DNA of 5,327 bases from Phycisphaerales bacterium. GTDB lineage: Bacteria; Pseudomonadota; Gammaproteobacteria; Competibacterales; Competibacteraceae. The position numbers and the translations under genes are program-made. Shown in pieces: positions 1 to 5,327 of the stretch (the first letter of the stretch is position 1; each line of letters opens with the position of its first letter). The notes beneath the pieces are model-generated. The model ran no database searches. It was not told the DNA's origin and worked only from the letters and a program-made list of their open reading frames with translations. The stretch is from assembly GCA_014879435.1 (NCBI GenBank), contig JACSSB010000152.1, forward strand, positions 1-5,327, in the 5' to 3' direction.

Positions 1-66
1 AATGTCCCCGTTTATGGGATGTAATGTCCCCGTTTATGGGATGTAATGTCCCCGTTTATGGGATGT
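1..66 (+). repeat. Three perfect tandem 22-bp iterons
   Basis: Three identical 22-bp units lie head to tail at 1-22, 23-44 and 45-66. Each is the core AATGTCCCCGTTTATGGGAT followed by GT. The 22-bp period is about two helical turns, so bound Rep molecules would sit on one face of the DNA, as is usual for iterons. Each unit contains a short dyad, TCCC-N7-GGGA. There are no unique spacers between the units, so this is not a CRISPR array. The repeats are presumed binding sites for the Rep protein encoded at 299-1699. In this plasmid class such sites act both in initiation and in copy-number control. Confidence 0.88.
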
Positions 67-77
67 AATCTCAAAAT

Positions 78-97
78 ATCCCATAGACGGGGACATT
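78..97 (-). repeat. Inverted iteron copy
   Basis: Read on the minus strand, these 20 bases match the iteron core with one change (T to C at the twelfth base). The copy faces the three direct iterons across an 11-base gap (67-77) and borders the AT-rich stretch. An opposed copy next to the melting region could help Rep pair two sites or set the boundary of the iteron cluster. The match is seen directly. The role is inferred. Confidence 0.85.
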
Positions 98-100
98 TGC

Positions 101-165
101 GTATTTAATGACGAGAATTCACTAAAAAATAATGATAATCAGCTAGTTGAATTTCGATCATAAAG
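101..165. other. AT-rich DNA unwinding region (candidate)
   Basis: By hand count 48 of 65 bases are A or T, including a run of six A at 124-129. The stretch lies between the inverted iteron and the DnaA box, where iteron plasmids commonly place the duplex unwinding element. I see no clear 13-mer repeats of the oriC type, so the assignment rests on composition and position only. Confidence 0.5.
137..149 (+). promoter_or_regulatory. IHF-like binding site
   Basis: The 13 bases AATCAGCTAGTTG fit the classical IHF consensus WATCARNNNNTTR at every defined position, with A-rich DNA upstream. IHF bends DNA at several iteron origins, such as pSC101 and R6K, bringing Rep-bound iterons close to DnaA and the melting region. 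The location between the inverted iteron and the DnaA box is the right place for that. The consensus is loose, so a chance match in AT-rich DNA remains possible. Confidence 0.45.
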
Positions 166-174
166 TTATCCACA
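166..174 (+). promoter_or_regulatory. DnaA box, perfect consensus
   Basis: TTATCCACA is the exact high-affinity E. coli-type DnaA box. It sits at the edge of the AT-rich stretch, about 30 bases before the fifth iteron. The likely role is to recruit host DnaA, which with the plasmid Rep loads the replicative helicase. I found only this one perfect box, which is common in Rep_3 origins. Confidence 0.75.
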
Positions 175-202
175 GCTTGGTTACTTTCCTTCGACGAATC
201 GA

Positions 203-222
203 AATGTCCCCATTTATGGGAT
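203..222 (+). repeat. Solitary direct iteron
   Basis: The 20 bases match the iteron core with one change (G to A at the tenth base). The copy has the same orientation as the array at 1-66 but is separated from it by the AT-rich stretch and DnaA box. Its distance from the initiator start (about 76 bases) means that it could serve either origin function or control of rep transcription. Confidence 0.8.
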
Positions 223-236
223 AGCGAGTCGCCAGG

Positions 237-274
237 AATTGTCCCCATCGACTTCTTGGGATAAGGGGACATTT
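237..274. promoter_or_regulatory. Inverted repeat of iteron half-sites, candidate rep operator
   Basis: TGTCCCC at 240-246 is mirrored exactly by GGGGACA at 265-271, and the flanks AA (237-238) and TT (273-274) extend the symmetry imperfectly. The left arm also belongs to a stretched iteron, GTCCCC-N10-TGGGAT (241-262), instead of the normal N5. In Rep_3 plasmids such as pSC101 and pPS10, inverted partial iterons overlapping the rep promoter bind Rep dimers and repress rep transcription. The site ends about 25 bases before the rep start codon, where such an operator is expected. I could not fix the promoter. One weak option is TTGGGA (256-261), a 17-base spacer and TACTCT (279-284) with an extended TG, but it would leave almost no leader. 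Confidence 0.6.
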
Positions 275-298
275 TTGCTACTCTGAAGATATAGGTTG

Positions 299-1699
299 AT
301 GCCGAATATTTCAGAACACAAAAAAATCAGGTACGAAGAGGTGGACAGCGCTCGTAAAACAGTCTTAACCGATCTGGCTGATCGAAATCTCAAAAAGCAC
401 ATTGCCGCCATCCATATCAGCAATCGATTGACGCTAACCCAGCGTAAAGCGTCGAACGTGCTGTTATTCAACGCATATGAAAATCTGCTGACGGAGCGCG
501 TTCACCGCATTCGAGTCAAGGATCTGGCCGAAGCAATCGGCTTCAATACCAATAACTTGGAGCCGCTCAAAGAAGCGCTCAAGACGCTGGCAAGGACAGT
601 GCTGGAATGGAATATTCTCGACGAAAGCGGCGCCCACGAGGAATGGGGTGCCACCACCTTATTGGCGCAGGCATCGATCAAGAATGGTCTTTGCACCTAT
701 GCCTACAGCCCGGATCTGTGCGAGAAGCTGTACCGACCGGAAATCTACGCGCTACTCAATCTCAGCATCCAACGTAAGTTCAGCAGCGGCTACGCTTTGG
801 CTCTATACGAAAATTGCTTGCGCTATCGTCGGGTTGGTACCACCGGTTGGATTCAGTTGGAGAGTCTCAAACGGTTACTCGGCATTGGCGAGGCTGAAGC
901 CTACTACCAGGATTTTCGTAAGTTCAATGACAAAGTGATCAAGCCTTCGGTGCGGCAGGTCAACGAAAGCTCGGATTTATTCCTGGAGACCGAATATCAG
1001 CGTGATCGCCGCAAGATTACGGCAGTGCGTTTTCAGGTCAGTGATAATCCACAAATGTTACTGTTCACCCAACACCAAGCCGCGCTCGCCGCTTCGGCCG
1101 AGGAAGAAGGCATCGAGTCGGCTCCCAGCAAGGCGGCGGAGCGGGCTTGGCACCTGCGTGGTAGGTTATCGGGATTTGGCCTGAATGCACGTCAGATCCG
1201 TATGGCACTAGCGAGTTACTCATCGGACTATCTGGAAGACAATCTGAACGTGGTCGAATGCGATCTGGCCGCCGGTAAGGTACATAATTTACCCGCCTAT
1301 TTGCTGGCGGCACTGCGCGAAGACTACCGACCCACTGTAGCGCGAAATCGATCAAGCAATTTGGTAGTGGTGACTAATGCTGACACCAACACTGCTGGAT
1401 CACTCAGCGAAGCTGCGGCAGCGCGGCTCGACCGTTTGCGCACCCAATTTGCGGCGGAGCAATTGCAAGCAGCATTGGAGCGCCTGAGTTCGACGGAGCG
1501 GGCGGCGTTGGAACAAGATTACATCACTCGTTTGGAACGCGGCGATAGCTTCGAAGCACGGCTTCTCCTCGGTCTATACCGCAAGAGCGGTTTAAACAGC
1601 AAGATCGTAGAAAGCCATTTTCGGACCTTCGCACGTGAGCGCTTAGTCGGAGCAATGGATGAGCATGCGTTTGAGGCTTATGCTGCTTTGAAAGAGTGA
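299..1699 (+). CDS. Plasmid replication initiator protein, Rep_3 family
   Basis: This 466-residue protein is a probable origin-binding initiator of iteron plasmids. Residues about 35-250 look like the Rep_3 core, with two winged-helix domains. The first includes the stretch reading NRLTLTQRKASNVLLFNAY and a helix-turn-helix-like segment RIRVKDLAEAIGF. The second spans LSIQRKFSSGYALALYENC to QRDRRKITAVRFQV. Known members bind iterons as monomers and repress their own gene as dimers, and the iterons and inverted operator just upstream support both roles. The protein is longer than many Rep_3 members (often some 250-350 residues). Its tail holds a helical module (about 283-345, RAWHLRGRLSGFGLNARQI to PAYLLAALREDY) and a charged helical end (375-466). 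I chose the ATG at 299. A TTG immediately before it (296) would add one residue. GAAG at 285-288 is a modest ribosome site. No specific rep subtype is recognised. Confidence 0.88.
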   Translation: MPNISEHKKIRYEEVDSARKTVLTDLADRNLKKHIAAIHISNRLTLTQRKASNVLLFNAYENLLTERVHRIRVKDLAEAIGFNTNNLEPLKEALKTLARTVLEWNILDESGAHEEWGATTLLAQASIKNGLCTYAYSPDLCEKLYRPEIYALLNLSIQRKFSSGYALALYENCLRYRRVGTTGWIQLESLKRLLGIGEAEAYYQDFRKFNDKVIKPSVRQVNESSDLFLETEYQRDRRKITAVRFQVSDNPQMLLFTQHQAALAASAEEEGIESAPSKAAERAWHLRGRLSGFGLNARQIRMALASYSSDYLEDNLNVVECDLAAGKVHNLPAYLLAALREDYRPTVARNRSSNLVVVTNADTNTAGSLSEAAAARLDRLRTQFAAEQLQAALERLSSTERAALEQDYITRLERGDSFEARLLLGLYRKSGLNSKIVESHFRTFARERLVGAMDEHAFEAYAALKE

Positions 1700-1711
1700 T
1701 GGTAAAAGAGA

Positions 1712-1764
1712 GTGACTTAATCGCATAATTGTGACTTAATCGTGTATTAAAGTGAATTTATTCG
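1712..1764 (+). repeat. Direct repeats downstream of rep, about 20-bp period
   Basis: The 12 bases GTGACTTAATCG occur perfectly at 1712-1723 and 1731-1742, a 19-bp period. A third degenerate copy, GTGAATTTATTCG, follows at 1752-1764, 21 bases further on. The sequence is unrelated to the AATGTCCCC iterons upstream. Spacing near two helical turns suggests a protein-binding array, for example a partition site, a second origin element or an operator for the gene at 1940. The sequence does not show which. Confidence 0.55.
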
Positions 1765-1928
1765 TCTTTCCTAAAGATACGGATGGTTTTCATAATGCTT
1801 AATATATTTTTTCATCATCAACTCAAATCTATATTGATATCTGTTCTTCTCAAGCCTGTTTGAATAACTCATTAATTGTTTGAATTTAAAATATATTTGT
1901 AGATATCTATATCCTAGGCTCGTGGATT

Positions 1929-1934
1929 GGGGGG
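1929..1934 (+). promoter_or_regulatory. Ribosome binding site supporting the ATG at 1940
   Basis: A run of six G (1929-1934) followed by ATGAG stands five bases before the ATG at 1940. This purine-rich leader is the best ribosome-site candidate near the start of the long reading frame. The frame stays open further upstream, to a TTG at 1880 and a GTG at 1922, but the bases 1880-1920 share the AT-rich make-up of the gap and encode no recognisable N-terminus. Confidence 0.5.
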
Positions 1935-1939
1935 ATGAG

Positions 1940-4459
1940 ATGCATCCGCTAGAGAAAGAGAAGTGGCGGCTGAATCACGTTTTCAGCGGGCAAATCGCAT
2001 CGTCCACTGGATTTAGAAAGAGTCCCTGGTGCGGATTGCCGGGCTTGATGGTGGGTTTGGTGTGTGCTTGGCCGACAGCCCTACTTGCGGTGACCGAAAC
2101 TACGCCAAACTATGCTAACAAATCCAGCCTGTGGATCGGTGGCGTGCTGATTTTGATCGGGTTGATGGGGACGCTGGCTGCGGTGTTCTTTAGTCAACGG
2201 CGCAACTTCAGGATGACGCAAGACCAGATGCAAACCCAGATCATCACGCTGCGAAGCCAGTATGATGATCTGCAAGCCCAGTTTGTAGACCGTCAATTGA
2301 ACAATGAACACCGCCAGAGGGAACTAGAGGCGGAAATCCAAAACCAGCGCCAGAATGTCGCCATCCTGCGCGACAGCGAATACAAATTTCGTAACCTCAA
2401 CCAACAATTGCCGGTTGGGATTTTCTTGGTCAGCATCGAAGGTTGTTGCCAGTATGTCAATGATCGCTGGTGTCAGATGACGGGTCTGACCAGCGAGCAG
2501 ATGGCTGGGTTGGTATGGATACAGTTTGTGCATCCCGATGAGCGTGAGCAAGTGATGCGGGACTGGCGAACGGCAGTCGGGCGGGAATCCGAATTTGTCG
2601 CCGATCATCGCTTGTGTGGATCTTCAGGTCGGCTCACTTGGCTGAATACCCGTGCGGTACCGCTACGTGATCGTGCCAGCCGGATCGTATTGTATCTAGG
2701 TGTTAGCACGAACATTGCCAGCTTCAAGCACACTGAGGAAACTCTGCGCGCCAGCGAAGCCCGCTTTCGCGGCTATTTTGAGCTGTCGCTGGTCGGTGTA
2801 GCGCTGACTGGATCGGATAAGCGCTGGTGGGAAGTCAACGACCGACTGTGCGAGATCCTCGGTTATCGGCGAGAACAATTGCTGCGGTTGAGCTGGGCTG
2901 AGCTGACCCACCCCGAAGATCTGGATGCCGATATCGCGCAGTTCGAACGGGTGATGGCCCGCCGCATCGAGGGTTACTCGCTCGATAAGCGTTTTCTGCG
3001 TTCTGATGGCACGCTGGTGTATGCCAGCGTCTCGACCAATTGTGTGCGTCGGCCCAATGGCATCATCGATCATTTTGTGACGGTAGTGCAGGACATCACC
3101 GAGCACAAACAAGCGGAAGAACACATTCGACAACTGGCCTACTACGATACGCTCAGTGGCCTGCCCAATCGCGAATTGCTGGCCGACCGTCTGCGGCAAG
3201 CTGTGGCACGCGCCGACCGTGGTCATACTCAGGTTGGCGTATTGCTGGTAGATCTCGATCTGTTTAAGCGCATCAACGATACCCTGGGACATTCGGTTGG
3301 AGATCGATTGCTGCGGGAAGTGGCGGATCGTTTGCAGAGTTGTGTACGGCCTGGTGACACTGTATCGCGTCAGGGTGGCGACGAGTTTGCTGTTGTGCTC
3401 TCCGATTTGGCCAACGACGGCGATGATGTTTCCCGCGTCGCACAACGGATTCTCAACGCGGTGGGACAGCCTTACCATCTCGATGGAAGCGAATTGCATA
3501 CCACTTGCAGTATCGGGATCGGCTTGTTTCCGCGCGATGGCCGTAGTATCGAAATTCTGATGAAGAACGCCGATATCGCCTTGTATCGCGCCAAGGACGC
3601 GGGACGTAATAACTTTCAGTTCTATCGCTCGGGAGCCACCGTTCTCTCCCGCGAACGACTGGATCTGGAAAACAGTCTGCGGTACGCGGTGAATCGGCAG
3701 CAATTGATGCTGTACTACCAACCCAAATGGGATTTCAACGCCAAGGCCATCACCGGTGCCGAGGCGCTGATCCGTTGGAACCATCCCAACTTGGGCATGC
3801 TCTCTCCCGCACGATTTATTCCAATCGCCGAAGACAGCGGCTTGGTCCTGCCGCTTGGTGAGTGGGTGTTGCGCGAAACCGTGCGTGAGATCGGTCGTCT
3901 ACATCGCGAGGGTTTTCCGGGGTTGCGGGTGGCGGTCAATCTATCGACGCGTCAGTTCCATCAGATCGATCTGGTCAAACAGGTACGCGAGGTGCTGGCC
4001 GAGAGCGATTTCGATGCAAGTTGCTTGGAACTGGAGCTGACCGAAAGCATTTTGATGCACCATACCCAAGACAATCTTGCGACCCTGAAAGGTTTCAAGG
4101 ATATGGGCTTGCGTCTGGCAATCGACGATTTTGGAACCGGATACTCGTCGCTGAGTTATTTGCAGCGGTTTCCGGTGGATGTACTCAAGATTGATCGTTC
4201 CTTCATCATGCACCTACCGGGTAGCGCGAGCAGTGCTGCGATTGTCGATGCGATCATCACTCTAGCGCACGGTTTGCGGCTGGAGGTAGTGGCGGAAGGT
4301 GTGGAAACCGTGGAGCAACGTGATTTTCTGCAATCGCTTGGCTGCGATGAAGGCCAAGGTTTCTATTTCGGCCATCCGCAGCCATTGGCGGAGTTCCAGA
4401 AGCTGTTGCTTCAGGATCGGATCAAAGCGGAAACACCAGGGGCACCACCAGCAGGGTGA
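1940..4459 (+). CDS. Membrane-anchored PAS-PAS-GGDEF-EAL cyclic-di-GMP enzyme
   Basis: This 839-residue protein probably makes and/or degrades the second messenger cyclic di-GMP. From the ATG at 1940, the order is a hydrophobic segment (30-51), a short loop, a second segment (64-84), a charged coiled coil (about 88-150), PAS 1 (about 146-260), PAS 2 (about 271-390), GGDEF (about 395-563) and EAL (about 572-828). The GGDEF site is intact (479-483), with metal Asp 438 in VDLDLFK and an RPGD inhibitory site (470-473) exactly five residues before GGDEF. The EAL domain keeps EAL (608-610), NLS, ELTES, DDFGTG (729-734), LKID, AEGVE and GQGFYFG, so phosphodiesterase activity is expected. Only about 12 residues lie between the membrane segments, so sensing probably falls to the cytoplasmic PAS domains, whose ligand is unknown. 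The last dozen residues (IKAETPGAPPAG) are a Pro-rich tail read from DNA that is antisense to the permease gene. Confidence 0.93.
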   Translation: MHPLEKEKWRLNHVFSGQIASSTGFRKSPWCGLPGLMVGLVCAWPTALLAVTETTPNYANKSSLWIGGVLILIGLMGTLAAVFFSQRRNFRMTQDQMQTQIITLRSQYDDLQAQFVDRQLNNEHRQRELEAEIQNQRQNVAILRDSEYKFRNLNQQLPVGIFLVSIEGCCQYVNDRWCQMTGLTSEQMAGLVWIQFVHPDEREQVMRDWRTAVGRESEFVADHRLCGSSGRLTWLNTRAVPLRDRASRIVLYLGVSTNIASFKHTEETLRASEARFRGYFELSLVGVALTGSDKRWWEVNDRLCEILGYRREQLLRLSWAELTHPEDLDADIAQFERVMARRIEGYSLDKRFLRSDGTLVYASVSTNCVRRPNGIIDHFVTVVQDITEHKQAEEHIRQLAYYDTLSGLPNRELLADRLRQAVARADRGHTQVGVLLVDLDLFKRINDTLGHSVGDRLLREVADRLQSCVRPGDTVSRQGGDEFAVVLSDLANDGDDVSRVAQRILNAVGQPYHLDGSELHTTCSIGIGLFPRDGRSIEILMKNADIALYRAKDAGRNNFQFYRSGATVLSRERLDLENSLRYAVNRQQLMLYYQPKWDFNAKAITGAEALIRWNHPNLGMLSPARFIPIAEDSGLVLPLGEWVLRETVREIGRLHREGFPGLRVAVNLSTRQFHQIDLVKQVREVLAESDFDASCLELELTESILMHHTQDNLATLKGFKDMGLRLAIDDFGTGYSSLSYLQRFPVDVLKIDRSFIMHLPGSASSAAIVDAIITLAHGLRLEVVAEGVETVEQRDFLQSLGCDEGQGFYFGHPQPLAEFQKLLLQDRIKAETPGAPPAG

Positions 4460-5327
4460 GCACCATGACTAGCAGCAGTAGCGGCAAACCCACCCGCACG
4501 AAGTCGTTGAAGCGGTAGCCGCCGGGAGCCAGCACCATGGTATTGCCCGGCGTGGACACGGGGGTGACGAATGCTGCCGACGATGCTATCGCCACAGTCA
4601 TGGCAAAGGGGTAGGGGGATACGCCAAGTTTTTGGGCGGCGACGATGGCGACCGGTGCGATCAGCACCGCTGTTGCAGTGTTGGAGATGAACAGACCCAC
4701 CAGTGCCGCCAGCAGGAAAACCCCGGCTAAGAGTACGCGGGGGCCAAATCCACCGAGTCCCGCCACCAATCCGTCAGCGATCAGGGTCATGCCGCCGGTT
4801 TGCTCCAGAGCTTTGGCCAGCGGCAGCATCCCGGCGATTACCACCAGACTGGGCCAGTTGATCGAGCGGTAAGCATCCTTCATCCGCAGGCAGCGAAACA
4901 AACCCATCGCCAGCGCTGCCAGCAGGACCGCCGCCATATTCGGCAGCAAGCCGAAGGTCATCACCAGCACCATCGCCAGCAGGATGGCCAGAGCGAAGGG
5001 TGCTTGCCGATAGGTCGGTGCCACCTCGCTCAATTCTGCGGGCAGATTCAGTACCAGAAAATCTTTTTGATCGTTCTGTAGCCGATAGATCAGTTTCCAG
5101 GTTCCGGCAATCAGCAGGATGTCACCAAAAGCCAGCTTTTCCTTAATCAGATTACCTGGTAGTGGCTGGCGGTTGCGGCGGATACCCAGCACACTCAGGT
5201 CATGATGGCTGCGAAACGCGGCCTGTTGTAAGGTTTGACCGATCAGTTCTGAATCTGGTGGCAGCATCACTTCTACCAGACCCAGCTCGTTGACCAAGCC
5301 GCGTTGCTGACTTTCGGCGATTAGCAG
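4422..5327 (-). CDS. SLC13/DASS-type permease with RCK_C domain, C-terminal part
   Basis: This is a partial gene. The frame is open to the right edge with no stop, so 301 C-terminal residues are visible and the N-terminus is missing. Visible residues about 15-80 (LVEVMLPPDSELIGQTL to LAFGDILLIAG) match the RCK_C/TrkA_C regulatory domain. Residues about 108-301 are strongly hydrophobic and resemble the second half of the anion/Na+ symporter fold. They contain the SNT tip motif (215-217, ISNTATAVLIAPVA) and the late motif TPVSTPGNTMVLAPGGYRF. Complete family members of this layout are often near 600 residues, with RCK_C domains between the two transport halves, so roughly half is absent. The likely role is inner-membrane uptake of a dicarboxylate, sulfate or similar anion. 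The substrate cannot be read from this part. The gene converges on and overlaps the c-di-GMP gene by 38 bp. A TTG at 5297 is an internal Leu codon, not a start. Confidence 0.88.
   Translation of the reverse strand: MLIAESQQRGLVNELGLVEVMLPPDSELIGQTLQQAAFRSHHDLSVLGIRRNRQPLPGNLIKEKLAFGDILLIAGTWKLIYRLQNDQKDFLVLNLPAELSEVAPTYRQAPFALAILLAMVLVMTFGLLPNMAAVLLAALAMGLFRCLRMKDAYRSINWPSLVVIAGMLPLAKALEQTGGMTLIADGLVAGLGGFGPRVLLAGVFLLAALVGLFISNTATAVLIAPVAIVAAQKLGVSPYPFAMTVAIASSAAFVTPVSTPGNTMVLAPGGYRFNDFVRVGLPLLLLVMVLTLLVVPLVFPL

Larger units (their letters stand above)
1..275. other. Iteron-type plasmid replication origin (oriV)
   Basis: This region has the parts expected of an iteron-controlled theta origin, directly upstream of a Rep_3 initiator gene. 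In order they are three tandem 22-bp repeats (1-66), an inverted copy (78-97), an AT-rich stretch (101-165, 17 G/C in 65 bases by hand count), an IHF-like site (137-149), a DnaA box (166-174), a further direct copy (203-222) and an inverted repeat of iteron half-sites (237-274). In known iteron plasmids such as pSC101 and R6K, Rep binds the iterons and works with host DnaA and IHF to melt the AT-rich DNA. That this segment is a working origin is inferred from the arrangement. The left boundary is unknown because the window opens exactly at the first base of a repeat, so more iterons may lie outside. Confidence 0.8.
1700..1939. other. AT-rich intergenic region between rep and the c-di-GMP gene
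   Basis: This 240-base gap changes sharply from the composition of the genes on both sides. It holds the direct repeats at 1712-1764, a shorter direct repeat TGTTTGAAT at 1857-1865 and 1877-1885 (20-bp period), and a 10-bp palindrome TAGATATCTA at 1900-1909. A promoter for the downstream gene may lie at TTGAAT (1880-1885) with TATCTA (1904-1909), 18 bases apart, but the -10 match is poor. I see no GC stem with a T-run after rep, so there is no clear intrinsic terminator. No small gene with a convincing start and ribosome site was found. Confidence 0.5.

Noticed and set aside
1..66. Possible CRISPR array from short regular repeats
   Set aside because: The 22-bp units are directly tandem with no unique spacers, and a Rep gene follows, so iterons explain them better.
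1..275. AATGTCCCC motifs as insertion-sequence ends or REP-type dispersed repeats
   Set aside because: No transposase is present, the copies are phased at 22 bp next to a rep gene, and a DnaA box lies among them. A genome-wide count of the motif would settle any doubt.
214..471. Minus-strand frame across the rep start and operator
   Set aside because: It overlaps the Rep N-terminus and operator and has no recognisable family, so it is taken as a shadow frame.
1736..1750. TTAA-N7-TTAA, the CtrA-type motif of alphaproteobacteria
   Set aside because: The motif is short and the region is very AT-rich, so a chance match is likely, and nothing else points clearly to an alphaproteobacterium.
1880..1939. 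Upstream TTG (1880) or GTG (1922) start for the c-di-GMP gene
   Set aside because: The extra residues are encoded by gap-like AT-rich DNA without a good ribosome site at fitting distance, whereas the ATG at 1940 has a G-rich leader.
2696..3784. Long antisense reading frame of 362 codons on the minus strand
   Set aside because: It lies wholly within the PAS-GGDEF-EAL gene, its translation shows no recognisable domain, and the sense protein is clearly real.
4432..4457. Possible terminator hairpin between the convergent genes
   Set aside because: Only short CACC/GGTG pairing can be drawn and no T-run follows on either strand.
5295..5297. TTG as the start codon of the permease fragment
   Set aside because: The frame continues without a stop to the window edge, and the start would fall just before the RCK_C domain, in the middle of the family's normal architecture.

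Overview
The window looks like part of a proteobacterial replicon, most likely a plasmid or plasmid-derived region. It holds an iteron-type replication origin, its Rep_3-family initiator gene, a large membrane-anchored cyclic-di-GMP enzyme, and the 3' part of an SLC13-type transporter. The host class rests on protein style only (PAS-PAS-GGDEF-EAL architecture, SLC13 permease with an RCK_C domain) and on a perfect E. coli-type DnaA box. A gammaproteobacterium is my best guess, held weakly. The genes look moderately GC-rich, while the two gaps are clearly AT-rich.

Layout. Bases 1-275 form a compact origin. It has three perfect 22-bp direct repeats, an inverted fourth copy, an AT-rich stretch with a consensus IHF-like site, a perfect DnaA box (TTATCCACA), a fifth copy, and an inverted repeat built from iteron half-sites just before the initiator gene. 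Bases 299-1699 (+) encode the initiator, which has a long C-terminal extension beyond its two winged-helix domains. Bases 1700-1939 are an AT-rich gap with a second, unrelated set of short direct repeats (GTGACTTAATCG). Bases 1940-4459 (+) encode an 839-residue protein with two membrane segments, a coiled coil, two PAS domains, GGDEF and EAL. Both catalytic domains keep their signature residues. Bases 4422-5327 (-) are the C-terminal 301 residues of an SLC13/DASS permease with an RCK_C (TrkA_C) domain. The gene runs off the right edge and overlaps the EAL gene tail to tail by 38 bp.

How it fits together. The left third is a self-contained replication module: initiator, iterons, DnaA box, melting region and probable autoregulatory operator. 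The c-di-GMP enzyme and the permease look like cargo or resident genes beside it. Nothing in the sequence links their function to replication. The least explained parts are the fine structure of the iterons (half-sites every 11 bp), the second repeat set downstream of rep, and the convergent gene overlap. I saw no tRNA, rRNA, CRISPR array, transposase or convincing intrinsic terminator.
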